From: Methanobacteriota archaeon
GTDB lineage: Archaea; Thermoplasmatota; Poseidoniia; Poseidoniales; Poseidoniaceae
Direction of reading: 5' to 3'
Length of the DNA: 53,828 bases
NCBI GenBank assembly: GCA_949514915.1
Contig: CATFLP010000051.1
Location: forward strand, 1 to 53,828
The position numbers were made by a program, and so were the translations under genes. The notes below the pieces were generated by a model that was not told the origin of the DNA, did no database searches, and saw only the letters and a list, made by a program, of their open reading frames with translations. This document shows, in pieces, positions 1-9,681 of the stretch (its first letter is position 1; every line of letters starts with the position of its first letter).

Positions 1-510
1 ATTAACTACATTTGAATCTATTATCGGTGATGTTTCAGAGTTTTCCTGTTCGATTATTAGATCTGAGACCTCGCCTAAATTAAATGAAGGTATACTGGGT
101 ATCTTTTCACCAACTTCTACTTCTTCAACTACTTCTTCAACTACTTCTTCAACTACTTCTTCATCATTTATTGAGGGCTTAACCTCATGTTCTGTGGCTG
201 AAAATGGTAATGAATGGCTTCCAACTCCAAAAGGTAATGTTGATTTCATATTAACTGAGTCACCACCCATTCCAAAAGGAAGTGTCGATGAGGGAACATC
301 AAGTATTTCTTCTTCTTCTTCTTCTTCAGGAATTATTCCAGAACTAGTTTCTAAAAAAGCTTCCATGCCAGGTATTTTTGTCTCAGTTGAAGTTTCATCT
401 GATTTTTCAGAAATTACTTCTTCATGAACATTACTGCCGCAACCAGGGCAGATATCTCCCGACAAAAAAGTCAGACCACAAACAGTGCATTCGCGCATCT
501 TCTCAAACAT
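1..510 (-). CDS. Zinc-ribbon, acidic low-complexity protein (partial, C-terminus beyond left edge)
   Basis: This open frame runs off the left edge, so only about 170 N-terminal residues are visible. It opens with a four-cysteine zinc ribbon (CTVCG, then CPGCG about 12 residues on). A long acidic, Pro/Ser-rich linker follows, containing a run of seven glutamates and a repeated EEVV unit. Two in-frame ATGs are possible, at 510 and 498; the earlier one adds only MFEK, and both keep the zinc ribbon whole. It lies 65 bases downstream of the transporter gene on the same strand. I do not recognise the family. The pattern suggests a cytoplasmic protein whose ribbon precedes a disordered spacer and an unseen C-terminal domain. 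Confidence 0.72.
   Translation of the reverse strand, partial: MFEKMRECTVCGLTFLSGDICPGCGSNVHEEVISEKSDETSTETKIPGMEAFLETSSGIIPEEEEEEEILDVPSSTLPFGMGGDSVNMKSTLPFGVGSHSLPFSATEHEVKPSINDEEVVEEVVEEVVEEVEVGEKIPSIPSFNLGEVSDLIIEQENSETSPIIDSNVVN
119..163. repeat. 12-nt tandem repeat encoding EEVV
   Basis: A 12-base unit (AACTACTTCTTC on the plus strand) is repeated about 3.5 times. Read on the minus strand it encodes consecutive Glu-Glu-Val-Val units inside the acidic linker of the truncated zinc-ribbon protein. The unit length is a multiple of three, so copy-number change would keep the frame. Confidence 0.8.
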
Positions 511-575
511 TCGTAAAACTAGTAACACTTAGATACTACGTCAAAATGTCTAAGATTCTGATTCAAAATCGAGTA

Positions 576-2285
576 TTACTCTTCTTCTCCTTTGATTATC
601 TCTTTGATAGAATCTACCACCTTTGAAACTACTTCTGCCGTATCATCGTGGATTAAAGCAGAAGCAGGAGATTTTCCTTTACTCCTTCCACGAGAATATT
701 GTATCAATGCTCCCACAATAGAAACACCTACTAGTGTGGATTTCCACATTAATTCGCTTCCTTCTCCAAGAACAAATACCAATACCATGTAAAAAGAAAC
801 AATAAATGTGGTAAGAATCATTACAGGGAAACCTGCTCTGAAAAATTCATTGAACGATATAGGATACCCTGCTTCCTCAGACATTCCTGCAGTAACAACA
901 TTTGCAGATGCACCAATTAACGTTCCATTTCCTCCAAGACATGCGCCAAATGCAAGAGCCCAAATCAAAGGTTGTAATGCTAATTCTAAATCTATTGCCA
1001 AGGTAAAAACGATTGGTATCATTGTTGCTGTATATGGTATATTATCGATAAAAGCAGATGCGATTGCTGAAACCCATAAAATAATCAAAACCGCCGCACC
1101 TAATCGATAATCTACATCAAAAATCTCAATAGCCTTTCTTACAAAATCACCAATATAATCTATCACACCCATATATTGTAATGAATGTATCAAAACAAAC
1201 AATCCCGCGAAAAAGAGTAATGTTGTCCATTCAACTTCTTCTAGAGACTTTTCTAAATCATGTCTTGATGTTGCTAATAACATCAATACTGCTCCCGCTA
1301 ATGCTACCCAAGAAACTGCAATATGAAGTATTGGATGTAAAAAGAAACCAAGTATTACTAAACAAAGTATACTTCCACTAATTTTCAAATTTTTAAAATC
1401 TTTAATTGCGTAGCGTTTTTCAAGTTCTGTAACATCAGTATTCTTCCCTCCACTAAATTCACTTTTGTAAAGCCAACGAACCAGCATAAATGATGGGACT
1501 ACTGTCATAATTATTCCTGGAGCCATCTCAATAATAAAATCATTAAATGTCACTCCTTGATCTGCAAGTAATTGTACAGCAGGGTTACTGTTTGAACTTA
1601 TTGCATCAGGAGACATGCCAGACCCAATCATAATATTTGGAGGATCTCCAATCATTGTAGCTGCACCACCTATATTCGAAAATAGTACTTCAGAAATTAA
1701 TATTGGAATGGGATCAAGATCTAGTACTTTTGCAAGCTGAATTGTTACAGGAGTAAGTAATAACATCGTTGTTACATTATCTAAAAATGCAGAAAGTACT
1801 GCTGTTACAGAGCATAAAATAACAACTAAAGTCCAAATTTCACCACCACTTCTTTTGTATGCTTGAACTGCCAACCATTCAAAAACACCTGTATGTGAGA
1901 TTATTCCAACCATAATCATCATACCAAGAAGTAAACCAATTGTTTCCCAATCAATCATTGTTGTTACTGCTTTCAAACTTAATGCTGATTCTTCAGTATA
2001 GTAATTCAAAGCAACTATAGCCATTAAGCCCCCTAAAGCAGCTGCAAGTGTTCGGTGAACAACTTCACTAATTATTAATGCATAAACAAACAAAAGTATT
2101 CCCAAACCAACAAATACTGCTTGATTTGATAATCCCTCTTTAATATTAAGTTCTAAATGAATGTCTGCAGAACCCCCTCCTGCTTGAGTATTTTGTAATA
2201 AAATAATAGAAGCAACACAAATTAAGAGAACAAAAGCAATTATCTGAGCAGGGTGTCTATTATTGAACAATATTTTTGTTCCCAT
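576..2285 (-). CDS. ArsB/NhaD-type ion transporter (SLC13-like ion transporter superfamily)
   Basis: This is a 569-residue polytopic membrane protein with 11 or more hydrophobic segments. It has the two-fold pseudosymmetric signature of the ArsB/NhaD/P-protein branch of the ion transporter superfamily. FLDN (about 167-170) and AFIDNIPYTATMIP (about 411-424) are paired re-entrant motifs. IGDPPN (about 212-217) and GGNGTLIGASANVV (about 451-464) are the matching pair of substrate and ion loops. A GGAG lies just upstream of the ATG. Family members exchange Na+/H+ or export arsenite. No ars genes are nearby, so Na+/H+ exchange is the simpler guess for a marine cell, but the substrate cannot be read from sequence. 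Confidence 0.9.
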   Translation of the reverse strand: MGTKILFNNRHPAQIIAFVLLICVASIILLQNTQAGGGSADIHLELNIKEGLSNQAVFVGLGILLFVYALIISEVVHRTLAAALGGLMAIVALNYYTEESALSLKAVTTMIDWETIGLLLGMMIMVGIISHTGVFEWLAVQAYKRSGGEIWTLVVILCSVTAVLSAFLDNVTTMLLLTPVTIQLAKVLDLDPIPILISEVLFSNIGGAATMIGDPPNIMIGSGMSPDAISSNSNPAVQLLADQGVTFNDFIIEMAPGIIMTVVPSFMLVRWLYKSEFSGGKNTDVTELEKRYAIKDFKNLKISGSILCLVILGFFLHPILHIAVSWVALAGAVLMLLATSRHDLEKSLEEVEWTTLLFFAGLFVLIHSLQYMGVIDYIGDFVRKAIEIFDVDYRLGAAVLIILWVSAIASAFIDNIPYTATMIPIVFTLAIDLELALQPLIWALAFGACLGGNGTLIGASANVVTAGMSEEAGYPISFNEFFRAGFPVMILTTFIVSFYMVLVFVLGEGSELMWKSTLVGVSIVGALIQYSRGRSKGKSPASALIHDDTAEVVSKVVDSIKEIIKGEEE

Positions 2286-2371
2286 ATTTGCTCCGAAAAC
2301 AATTCATTTATTGAGCATTGGGTTCCTAAAATATAATTTCATGTAAATAAATAACAAATCAGAGAAAGACA

Positions 2372-2626
2372 TTATTTTTTCATAAATACTGCTACATTAC
2401 CAATTTGATTTACTAATTTAGATTCTGTTTTTTTTGCTAAATCAGTCCAAAAAATCTTTCTTGAAGAAGCATCTAAAACTCCCTTATTTGCTTTAATCTT
2501 AATTAATCCCCTTGAATTTAATTGATCAATTATCTCAGTTATTACAGATTCTTTTATTCCATTATGGCCAATTCTTACTGTAATCTTCAAATCTTGAATC
2601 TCTCTCTTTAAACGTTTATCTTCCAT
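2372..2626 (-). CDS. CRS1-YhbY domain RNA-binding protein
   Basis: An 84-residue stand-alone CRS1-YhbY domain, about the usual size of the archaeal and bacterial YhbY family. The KH-like core shows the RIGHNGI segment where GxxG-type RNA-binding loops sit, then the helix VITEIIDQLNSRGLIKIKA and a final strand GNVAVFMKK. Family members bind rRNA precursors and associate with large-subunit assembly. An SD-like GGTGA overlaps the upstream rnp4 stop codon, and the gap is only six bases, so it is translated with the RNase P gene. That placement supports a role in RNA processing or ribosome biogenesis. Confidence 0.88.
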   Translation of the reverse strand: MEDKRLKREIQDLKITVRIGHNGIKESVITEIIDQLNSRGLIKIKANKGVLDASSRKIFWTDLAKKTESKLVNQIGNVAVFMKK

Positions 2627-2632
2627 ATATTA

Positions 2633-2944
2633 TCACCTGAAATTTTTCCTCTTAACTGCACCACATTCAAAACAAGTTAAATGGCGAACTTTATTACGAA
2701 TCCGAATTCTTGCATTTTTCCCTGGATAAAGTAAATTTTTACATTTTCTACAAAATCTATTTTTGAATTTTTCAGGTAATCCAATCCTGTGCCTAGTAGA
2801 TATTTTCCACAATTGATTAGATGTTGTTTTCAAAAGCTCATCTGAATTTTGTTTAGGATTTTCTAATATTTTTTGCAAATATAATTGTGCAGAAAGTGCA
2901 CGCTCATGTCGTACTTTTTTGATACGGTTTTTACGAGCCATCAT
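2633..2944 (-). CDS. rnp4: Ribonuclease P protein component 4 (Rpr2/Rpp21)
   Basis: A 103-residue basic protein of the archaeal Rpp21/Rpr2 family, which joins Rpp29 on the RNase P RNA and aids tRNA 5' maturation. N-terminal basic helices lead to a zinc ribbon with the pairs CRKC (about residue 87 of the frame onward, minus the start adjustment) and CFEC near the C-terminus, followed by a basic end (KRKNF). The ATG at 2944 overlaps the adk TGA as TGATG, and a second ATG follows immediately, so the exact start could be three bases later. It sits between adk and yhbY in a tight co-directional cluster. Confidence 0.9.
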   Translation of the reverse strand: MMARKNRIKKVRHERALSAQLYLQKILENPKQNSDELLKTTSNQLWKISTRHRIGLPEKFKNRFCRKCKNLLYPGKNARIRIRNKVRHLTCFECGAVKRKNFR

Positions 2945-3558
2945 CACACCAACAACTCAAGAATAGAATTTGTCACATCAACAATATTTCTATCTCCGTT
3001 AACTTTCTCTAAAACACCTAAATTAGAATAATAATCCGCTAATGGTGCTGTTTGAGAATGATAAGCATTTAATCGTGACCTTACTGTTTCTTCGGTATCA
3101 TCTTTTCTCTGGATTAATCTTTCACTAATCTCTGAAGGTGCTGGTTTAAATTTAATATGGTATATTTCTCCTGTTTCTGAATCCATTCTCCTACCTACAA
3201 TTCTCTCTACAATATTATCATCTGGAACTTCAATTGAAATTACCATTGACACTTTTGTGATTTTTGCCAAGGATTCTGCTTGAGGGATTGTTCTAGGAAA
3301 GCCATCAAAAAGAACTCCTTTTTTAGCATCTTCTTCTTTCAATCTTTGCTCAATCAAAGACAATATTAATTCATCTGGCACCAAATCACCAGCTTCCATA
3401 TATCCTTTAGCTTCTAATCCTAATTTAGTGCCATTAGATAATGCAGATCTTAACATATCTCCTGTGGAAACTTGAGGTAATCCCGTTTTTTCCATTATTG
3501 CTGTGGCTTGTGTGCCCTTTCCAGCCCCTGGTGGACCAAATAATACAATGCTAGACAT
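2944..3558 (-). CDS. adk: Adenylate kinase
   Basis: A 204-residue adenylate kinase (ATP + AMP to 2 ADP). The P-loop GPPGAGKGT starts at residue 7, followed by the STGDMLR AMP-binding segment, DGFPRT, the LID opening GRRMDSETGEIYH, and RKDDTEETVRSRL. The LID has no zinc cysteines, so it is the non-zinc type. The bacterial-like layout differs from the ATP-binding-only AdkA of methanogens. ATG 3558 puts the P-loop at the canonical distance; an in-frame GTG 30 bases upstream would add ten unrelated residues. It is the first gene of the adk-rnp4-yhbY cluster. Confidence 0.95.
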   Translation of the reverse strand: MSSIVLFGPPGAGKGTQATAIMEKTGLPQVSTGDMLRSALSNGTKLGLEAKGYMEAGDLVPDELILSLIEQRLKEEDAKKGVLFDGFPRTIPQAESLAKITKVSMVISIEVPDDNIVERIVGRRMDSETGEIYHIKFKPAPSEISERLIQRKDDTEETVRSRLNAYHSQTAPLADYYSNLGVLEKVNGDRNIVDVTNSILELLV

Positions 3559-3621
3559 GACTGCTCGCACAAGGGTTTGACTTTTCACCCTAACCCTTCT
3601 CTAAATTTAATTCTAGAGTTG

Positions 3622-6600
3622 TTATATCTTACGTTTCTTATTTAACCATTCATGTCCATAATGAATCCATTGTTCCATTGTCCAACCTGCAGGAATCCCT
3701 TCTGGAGGAATCGGAGGTGGCCCAAATGCCTTGGCACTAGGAGGTTTTGGAAGTGTAGGCATTTCTGGCAATTTAGGCACATTAGACGCAGGGGCCTCTG
3801 GCAATCCAGGTAAACTGGGCAAGGAAGGTAGTGATGGTTTACTTTGATTTAATGCTGCTTCAATTTCACTTTTATCTACTCCTCCTGAAATTACATCTTC
3901 TTCGTTACCACCAGAACTCATCAATAATTCCAAACGATCCCTTGAATTTGATTGAAATTCACTTGATTCAATTATGTCTTCTCCATCATCAAAACCTGAA
4001 ACTTTTCTTAATCTTGAGCCGGCTAATAATATCAAACATAAAACGACAATGACTATTGCTAATTGTCCTTCAATAGGCATACCTAATACTGAATTATTCT
4101 TTATTTCAACTTCTTGTGAAGATACTCTTAAAACCAATTCCCCAACCTCAATAGTACTATTTTCCAGATCATTCTCTAATGTACTAACCAAAACTAATTC
4201 TGTCAAAGAGCCCCCATCTTCAGGTACTAAAAGTATGCAAGGAATTAAAATTTCAGCACCTGCATCAAGTGAATTTGTAACACTAGAGCAAGTAATTTTC
4301 CAATCATTTTTAACATCAAAATCAATGTTTAACTCGCCCTCATAATTTCCAATATTAGTTGTCTTAATCAAAAATTCTTTTTCGAGACCAGGTTCTAAAT
4401 CAAAAAAATACGAATCTTCCAATAAAGATCCTCCAGAATCTACAAGTTTGAAATCCACTACTGTAGATGGTTTAACCACTACATTAAATTGTAAATTAGA
4501 AATATACTTCTGACCGCTTTCTAGTTCTGAAGTGGTTTTAATAATCACAAAATCTTCAACATCTACATTAATAATATGGCTTGTTTGTAAATACAATTTT
4601 ATTGATTTTTGTTCTGAAGATTTAATTAAACCAGGAGTATTTGATAAAAATGCAGACCAGCCCTCAGGAACTATTATTTCAGATTGATCTAACTTATTTT
4701 CAGAAGTTGTAGGCCAAATCAAAGGTAAATCCACATTACCTGTATTTTGAATAATAATATCACATGCTGTATCCTTCCCTGCAACAACAATACAAGGGTC
4801 ATCATACTGAATAACTTCTATCTTAGGCAATTCTTCCAAAATTAATCTTGTTGTATTTAGTGAATATTTAAATGGGTTAAGTTCAATTTTCAACTCTATA
4901 TCATTATAAGTTCCCATTACTGCATTTGATGGAACTAACATTTCAATTCGAATTGAAATTGATGATGCTATTGGCACTGAAAAAGATGTAGAATCCATAG
5001 GTTCATCATTAGATGATAAATACAATTGATAACTCCAATCTGTTTCAGATCTTTCTAAATTGAAATTCAAATCAAGAATTACATTCCCTGTATTCTCAAC
5101 ATCTAAGATTAATTCTACATTTTCTGAAGGTTTGACTATAAGACTAGGATTAGATAATGCAGGTTCAATGTTTTGGCCTTGATCATCATACAAAATGCTC
5201 TCAAAGGTTGCTTGTTCACCAACTGTAATTCTCATTAAAGTCTCATATCCATCTATAGTTCCAGCAACATCAATTACCGTACAATATACATCTTCCATTT
5301 GACCAACAGCAGGAGACCCACCTACAACACTAGGAACTCTTACTGATATTTCTGTAGATATATCATCTCCCTGATTTAATCTTTGCAATTCATATACATT
5401 AGATATTGAATCTCGCCCAACTCTTACTTCCCAATTAGATTCAGTAATACAACTTAATTCAAAAGTCGCAGGAGAATTCCCCGTATTGCGAATTCCTTGT
5501 GAAAATTTAGCCCAATCCCCTGGAACCCCAGTTTCAGTACCAGACCCTGCAATTACAACCTCAAGGTCTGCAATTGGGTTAATTAGCACTTCAAATTTTA
5601 ATGAATCAGTAACTAAGGGATTATTGATATAAGTAGAAACTACCTCAACAATTATTGTTTCAGCTGATGCATAATATTTAGGATTAGAGCTTAAATCAGC
5701 ATCTAAATTTTCTAAATTCAATGTAAATTCAACTATTGAACCTTCTGAGCCATCAGGAGCCATTGATATAACAGAACTCGATAAATTAATCTCAGTAGCC
5801 CATGCATCTGTAGTTTGTAAAGTGTACAATGGGTTTGTTTCATCGATAGCCCTTATTGAAAGGACGCTAAATTGGACATTTTCCGTTTCTGTACCTTGAT
5901 GTTCTAATCTAAAGTTTAAATCAATACTTGTTTCATTAAATGGATCTAAAATGTATTCTCTTTGAGTATCAATACTACCATTTAAATTCAACATTTCAAG
6001 ACGTACACCTTCTGCAGCAACTATAAAGGAAATATAGTAGACATTGTTATTTTCATTCAATTCATTTACTTCGTCATCTACATCAATAATTAATTGTAAA
6101 TCATGATGTCCAGTTACTGTAAATGTGTATGTGTCTTGAACACTATCTATACCTCCGCCTGCAAGAGAATTCATGGTTGTTGTAGGAATTATTATGTTTC
6201 CAGTAGTCATATCTAAAACAGTAACTTGATAGTTTCCTGTAGTTAAATTTGCTTGATTAACCCAATTTGCATTAATTAAAACAGGAGTGTTTACCATTGG
6301 AGTAGATTCACTAATCGTTAAACTACCAGAAATTACTGATAAATCGCTAGATGGTTCCTCCTGACCTAAGCCTGTAACTAAGAGAGAAAATGGTTGTGAA
6401 TTACCTCCTCTATGATGAATTTGTATTTGCCAAACACCAACTGAAGATGATTGTGTAGGATTAATTCGAATTCTTTCAAGATTGTTTATGTTATCTGATG
6501 TCCCGCTTGAAATCGAAATACCATTCGAAAAATCATTACCATAATATTCAGTTCCGTTAGGTGCTATTACCACTAAATCCAAATCATTGAGAAGTTTTGG

Positions 6601-8442
6601 GGAGGTCTGGAGTGAGCTTGAAGAAACATCCTCATCATTCCAAGCTAAAGTAACTTCAATTCCTTTACTTGAATCTAATTCATAAGCATAAATAAACATT
6701 CTACCAGGATTTAAGGACTGTGAGTCATCATACCAAGTATTTAGGGGAGTACCTGAATGTACAGGATAAAGAGAGTTTTCAAGATTTAATCTACCCCATC
6801 CTTCTAGTGGATTTGGTACATCAGAAGTTCCTAAATCATCGGCACCATGAACGAGTATGGCCTTAATTAAATCACTACCAGGTGAAGACATACCCAACTC
6901 TTCTCTTAGATACTGTCTTGTCAATACTGCTGCACCACTAACTACTGGAGTTGCTTGGCTAGCTCCTGATAATGACATATGTAATGGAGTAGTCCCATCA
7001 TCATGAAATGCACCTGTACAATCAACTCCTTGAGATGACGTTGCTTCTTGTGCTCTAGATGAACAAATATTCTCACCAGGTGCGACAAGATCTGGTTTTA
7101 TCCTTCCATCAAAAGTAGGACCTTGTCCAGAAAATGATGCGACAGAACCTGTCAAAGAATCTGTTGATGCACCTACAGAAATCGCATTTTTTGCAGTAGA
7201 TGGTGCTGCAACAGTATTAATTCCATTACTTCCATTATTTCCTGCCGAATATATCGCTGTGAAATCACGATTTTTCCAAAGAAATTTATCTACACTCTGA
7301 CTGTCACTGTTATATTGGCCACCTGCATTTTCTGAAACCCAACTTGTAGATTGAAACCTAGCACTATTGTCATAAGCATTTTGCATTAAATTGTAAATTG
7401 AACCAATACGCCCAATTACTCCTTGTTGATTATTTTCTAATTGGTACATATGTAAAGTGGCTGCAGGTGCTATTCCAAAAGCTTCTGATTCACCACTTCC
7501 ATCTCCTAAAAGAGTGCCTGTAACATGAGTTCCATGTCCTGAAATAGAATCACTAGGATTATTGTCAAGACCAAAGCCATTTTGAACCGCGATTAATTGA
7601 CTAGCATAATCACTGTGATCCATATCTAATCCTGTATCTACAATTGAAACTGTTTCACCGCTTCCGTTTAATCCAGAATTCCAATTATTCAATAATGATT
7701 GAATTCCTGATTGTTCCCCTGCTTGTGCATTTGTAAGAACATAAGATATTCGTGGTTCTATCCAGATAATTCGATCATCTGTTAACAAAGTTCCTAAATC
7801 TAATTTAGGGAATTTACCTAATTTAATAACACAATCCATCAGGTCACAAGAAATTAGTTCCATTCCAGATTCAACTAATTTAATCTTCAACAATTCTAAA
7901 TTAACCACATCTATATCTGGAGATAATACTGTGATTAATGTTAATGAATTTAATGATTCTTCCAAATTTAAAAGAGGATGTAACTTCCAACCAATTGGCA
8001 AATTATTGACCCAACGAACTTTGTCATCATGTTCTAATTTTGAAAAAGATTCGTCTGATGACACCTTCTTAATCATCCAAACATTAGTAGAAATCCTATC
8101 TAGAGGGATAAATCCATATTCTTCACTTAATCCCTTAATTAATTCTCCATTATTTGTTTTTAATTGTAATATTGACAATATTTCTGAATCAGCAAAATTC
8201 AATTTGGGTACTGGAGAGTTTTGGAACAATGGATCAAATTCTCCATAAGGGGACGGGATTTTTGGATTTAATGGATTTATTTCTGTTTCTTGTGATAAAA
8301 CTGGTGAACTAACATGCCAATTCTTAGACGATTCAGTAGCCCAACCATCAACTAGTTGCTCCTCATCTAATCCATTACTTGCAGAATATATAGGCAAAAG
8401 AAATAGCAAACAAAGCAGTATTGATATCGCCTTTCGGTTCAT
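3622..8442 (-). CDS. Membrane-anchored S8 subtilisin-like protease with Ig-like repeats
   Basis: A 1606-residue secreted protein. A signal peptide (residues 1 to about 21) and a roughly 220-residue prodomain-like region precede the S8 peptidase. The catalytic residues are Asp269 (VDTG), His303 (SGHGTH) and Ser495 (SGASQATP), with the oxyanion Asn near 402 (AGNN). The serine motif is GASQATP where most subtilases have GTSMATP. Then come a P-domain-like region, many CARDB/NEW3-like beta-sandwich repeats with NTGN loops, one transmembrane helix (about 1461-1477), and a cytoplasmic Pro-rich linker ending in GWTMEQWIHYGHEWL. ATG 8442 begins the signal peptide; an in-frame TTG nine bases earlier is less likely. 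It probably digests extracellular protein at the cell surface. Confidence 0.92.
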   Translation of the reverse strand: MNRKAISILLCLLFLLPIYSASNGLDEEQLVDGWATESSKNWHVSSPVLSQETEINPLNPKIPSPYGEFDPLFQNSPVPKLNFADSEILSILQLKTNNGELIKGLSEEYGFIPLDRISTNVWMIKKVSSDESFSKLEHDDKVRWVNNLPIGWKLHPLLNLEESLNSLTLITVLSPDIDVVNLELLKIKLVESGMELISCDLMDCVIKLGKFPKLDLGTLLTDDRIIWIEPRISYVLTNAQAGEQSGIQSLLNNWNSGLNGSGETVSIVDTGLDMDHSDYASQLIAVQNGFGLDNNPSDSISGHGTHVTGTLLGDGSGESEAFGIAPAATLHMYQLENNQQGVIGRIGSIYNLMQNAYDNSARFQSTSWVSENAGGQYNSDSQSVDKFLWKNRDFTAIYSAGNNGSNGINTVAAPSTAKNAISVGASTDSLTGSVASFSGQGPTFDGRIKPDLVAPGENICSSRAQEATSSQGVDCTGAFHDDGTTPLHMSLSGASQATPVVSGAAVLTRQYLREELGMSSPGSDLIKAILVHGADDLGTSDVPNPLEGWGRLNLENSLYPVHSGTPLNTWYDDSQSLNPGRMFIYAYELDSSKGIEVTLAWNDEDVSSSSLQTSPKLLNDLDLVVIAPNGTEYYGNDFSNGISISSGTSDNINNLERIRINPTQSSSVGVWQIQIHHRGGNSQPFSLLVTGLGQEEPSSDLSVISGSLTISESTPMVNTPVLINANWVNQANLTTGNYQVTVLDMTTGNIIIPTTTMNSLAGGGIDSVQDTYTFTVTGHHDLQLIIDVDDEVNELNENNNVYYISFIVAAEGVRLEMLNLNGSIDTQREYILDPFNETSIDLNFRLEHQGTETENVQFSVLSIRAIDETNPLYTLQTTDAWATEINLSSSVISMAPDGSEGSIVEFTLNLENLDADLSSNPKYYASAETIIVEVVSTYINNPLVTDSLKFEVLINPIADLEVVIAGSGTETGVPGDWAKFSQGIRNTGNSPATFELSCITESNWEVRVGRDSISNVYELQRLNQGDDISTEISVRVPSVVGGSPAVGQMEDVYCTVIDVAGTIDGYETLMRITVGEQATFESILYDDQGQNIEPALSNPSLIVKPSENVELILDVENTGNVILDLNFNLERSETDWSYQLYLSSNDEPMDSTSFSVPIASSISIRIEMLVPSNAVMGTYNDIELKIELNPFKYSLNTTRLILEELPKIEVIQYDDPCIVVAGKDTACDIIIQNTGNVDLPLIWPTTSENKLDQSEIIVPEGWSAFLSNTPGLIKSSEQKSIKLYLQTSHIINVDVEDFVIIKTTSELESGQKYISNLQFNVVVKPSTVVDFKLVDSGGSLLEDSYFFDLEPGLEKEFLIKTTNIGNYEGELNIDFDVKNDWKITCSSVTNSLDAGAEILIPCILLVPEDGGSLTELVLVSTLENDLENSTIEVGELVLRVSSQEVEIKNNSVLGMPIEGQLAIVIVVLCLILLAGSRLRKVSGFDDGEDIIESSEFQSNSRDRLELLMSSGGNEEDVISGGVDKSEIEAALNQSKPSLPSLPSLPGLPEAPASNVPKLPEMPTLPKPPSAKAFGPPPIPPEGIPAGWTMEQWIHYGHEWLNKKRKI

Positions 8443-8501
8443 ACGAAACAAGACCCCGAACTTGTTTCAGTTTTTGATGCTATGTCGTACTTGTAATCTA
8501 A

Positions 8502-9548
8502 TCAAATACCATAATATGCCGAAATTGCTCTATCTGTTTTTTCTACAGACACCTTCCAATCAGTTTCTGTTTCCATCATTGCACGTATTGCATCAACATT
8601 TTCAGGAATAACATCACTTTCCTGATGTATGGCTTGGAAATAGTACAAGGTATTGTTTTGTAAACTTACACCATCTTCCCATACAAATATTTCATGTAAA
8701 TCGCCCCATTTTCTTCCAATATCTCTTGCTAATTCCATAACTTCTGCAGTTGATGTAATCTTATTTTTCGAACCATTCATAACAATCACACGAGGAGTCT
8801 TATTCCATATCCCTAATACTTTTTCAGTTGAAAGGTCATGCCCTGCTGGTAAATTAACAGTGATGGCATGAAGATGCATTATTGTAGTAGGTACTGCAAC
8901 TGCAAGACTAGTGATGTCAATTTCTGGTTTAACAGTCATTAAATCAGGTCCATGATGGCTAGGAACTTTCAACACGGGCTTTATCGCATTAATCGGTCCT
9001 TTAGAGGAATCACCAGGATCTGCTGCTCTTCGAATCATAACAGAATTAACTGAAATTGTTCCTTTTTCTTTTACTAAATCGTAAATTGGAACTAATGTTC
9101 GAGATAATCCTGTAGTATTACATGAAACAACCCTAGTGCAATTAGCCCCAAGATTTTCAATATGATTTGCACTAGAAGTATAAGATTTCTCTGTAAGGGC
9201 ATGCTTTTCCCCTCCTTGAAAAATTGATTTGACTCCTGCATTTTTGTATTTTTCTAAATTATCTGCACCTACCTTTCCAGGTGAACAATCAACAATCACA
9301 TCACAAATAGATAATAAATCAGACAAACCGCCTTTACATTCATAACCTGCATCTGCAAAAGCAGCTATTTTTTCTTCTTCATCAAAGGTACAAAACAAGG
9401 GGTAACCTTTACGAACAGCTAATTGACACCCAAAAGAGGGGCTAGTTTTTGTCACACCAACAATTTCCATATCATCCTGAGCATCTACTGCATCCGCCAC
9501 TCTTTTTCCTATTGTTCCAAATCCATTAATTGCAACCTTGATAGTCAT
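8502..9548 (-). CDS. gap: Type II glyceraldehyde-3-phosphate dehydrogenase (archaeal)
   Basis: A 348-residue archaeal type II GAPDH, which interconverts glyceraldehyde 3-phosphate and 1,3-bisphosphoglycerate in glycolysis/gluconeogenesis. The Rossmann motif INGFGTIGKRV begins at residue 6, and the catalytic cysteine lies in VVSCNTTGLSRTL (Cys143). HLHAI and the C-terminal helix also match the family. ATG 9548 gives the family-standard N-terminus MTIKVAINGFG; the longer in-frame extension is not needed. A GAGGT lies about 13 bases upstream. It diverges from the GXGXG gene across about 130 bases. Confidence 0.95.
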   Translation of the reverse strand: MTIKVAINGFGTIGKRVADAVDAQDDMEIVGVTKTSPSFGCQLAVRKGYPLFCTFDEEEKIAAFADAGYECKGGLSDLLSICDVIVDCSPGKVGADNLEKYKNAGVKSIFQGGEKHALTEKSYTSSANHIENLGANCTRVVSCNTTGLSRTLVPIYDLVKEKGTISVNSVMIRRAADPGDSSKGPINAIKPVLKVPSHHGPDLMTVKPEIDITSLAVAVPTTIMHLHAITVNLPAGHDLSTEKVLGIWNKTPRVIVMNGSKNKITSTAEVMELARDIGRKWGDLHEIFVWEDGVSLQNNTLYYFQAIHQESDVIPENVDAIRAMMETETDWKVSVEKTDRAISAYYGI

Positions 9549-9681
9549 CTGATTCAAATAGACCTCAGAGAAGGACATCAATAAATTATGCGTATCCAAA
9601 TTAAGCACCAAATTGGCATAAATATGTTAAAAATTACCTGTCGGTTTAAGTGCAATAGTCTACCGTAACGTTTTGGGCAAC

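Noticed and set aside
194-427. Plus-strand Ser-rich frame at the left edge
   Set aside because: It is antisense to the Glu-rich linker of the zinc-ribbon protein; the poly-Ser run is the complement of GAA codons.
3571-3598. 7-bp inverted repeat AAGGGTT/AACCCTT upstream of adk
   Set aside because: It has a 14-base loop, no T run and no second copy; it is weak evidence for regulation and may be chance.
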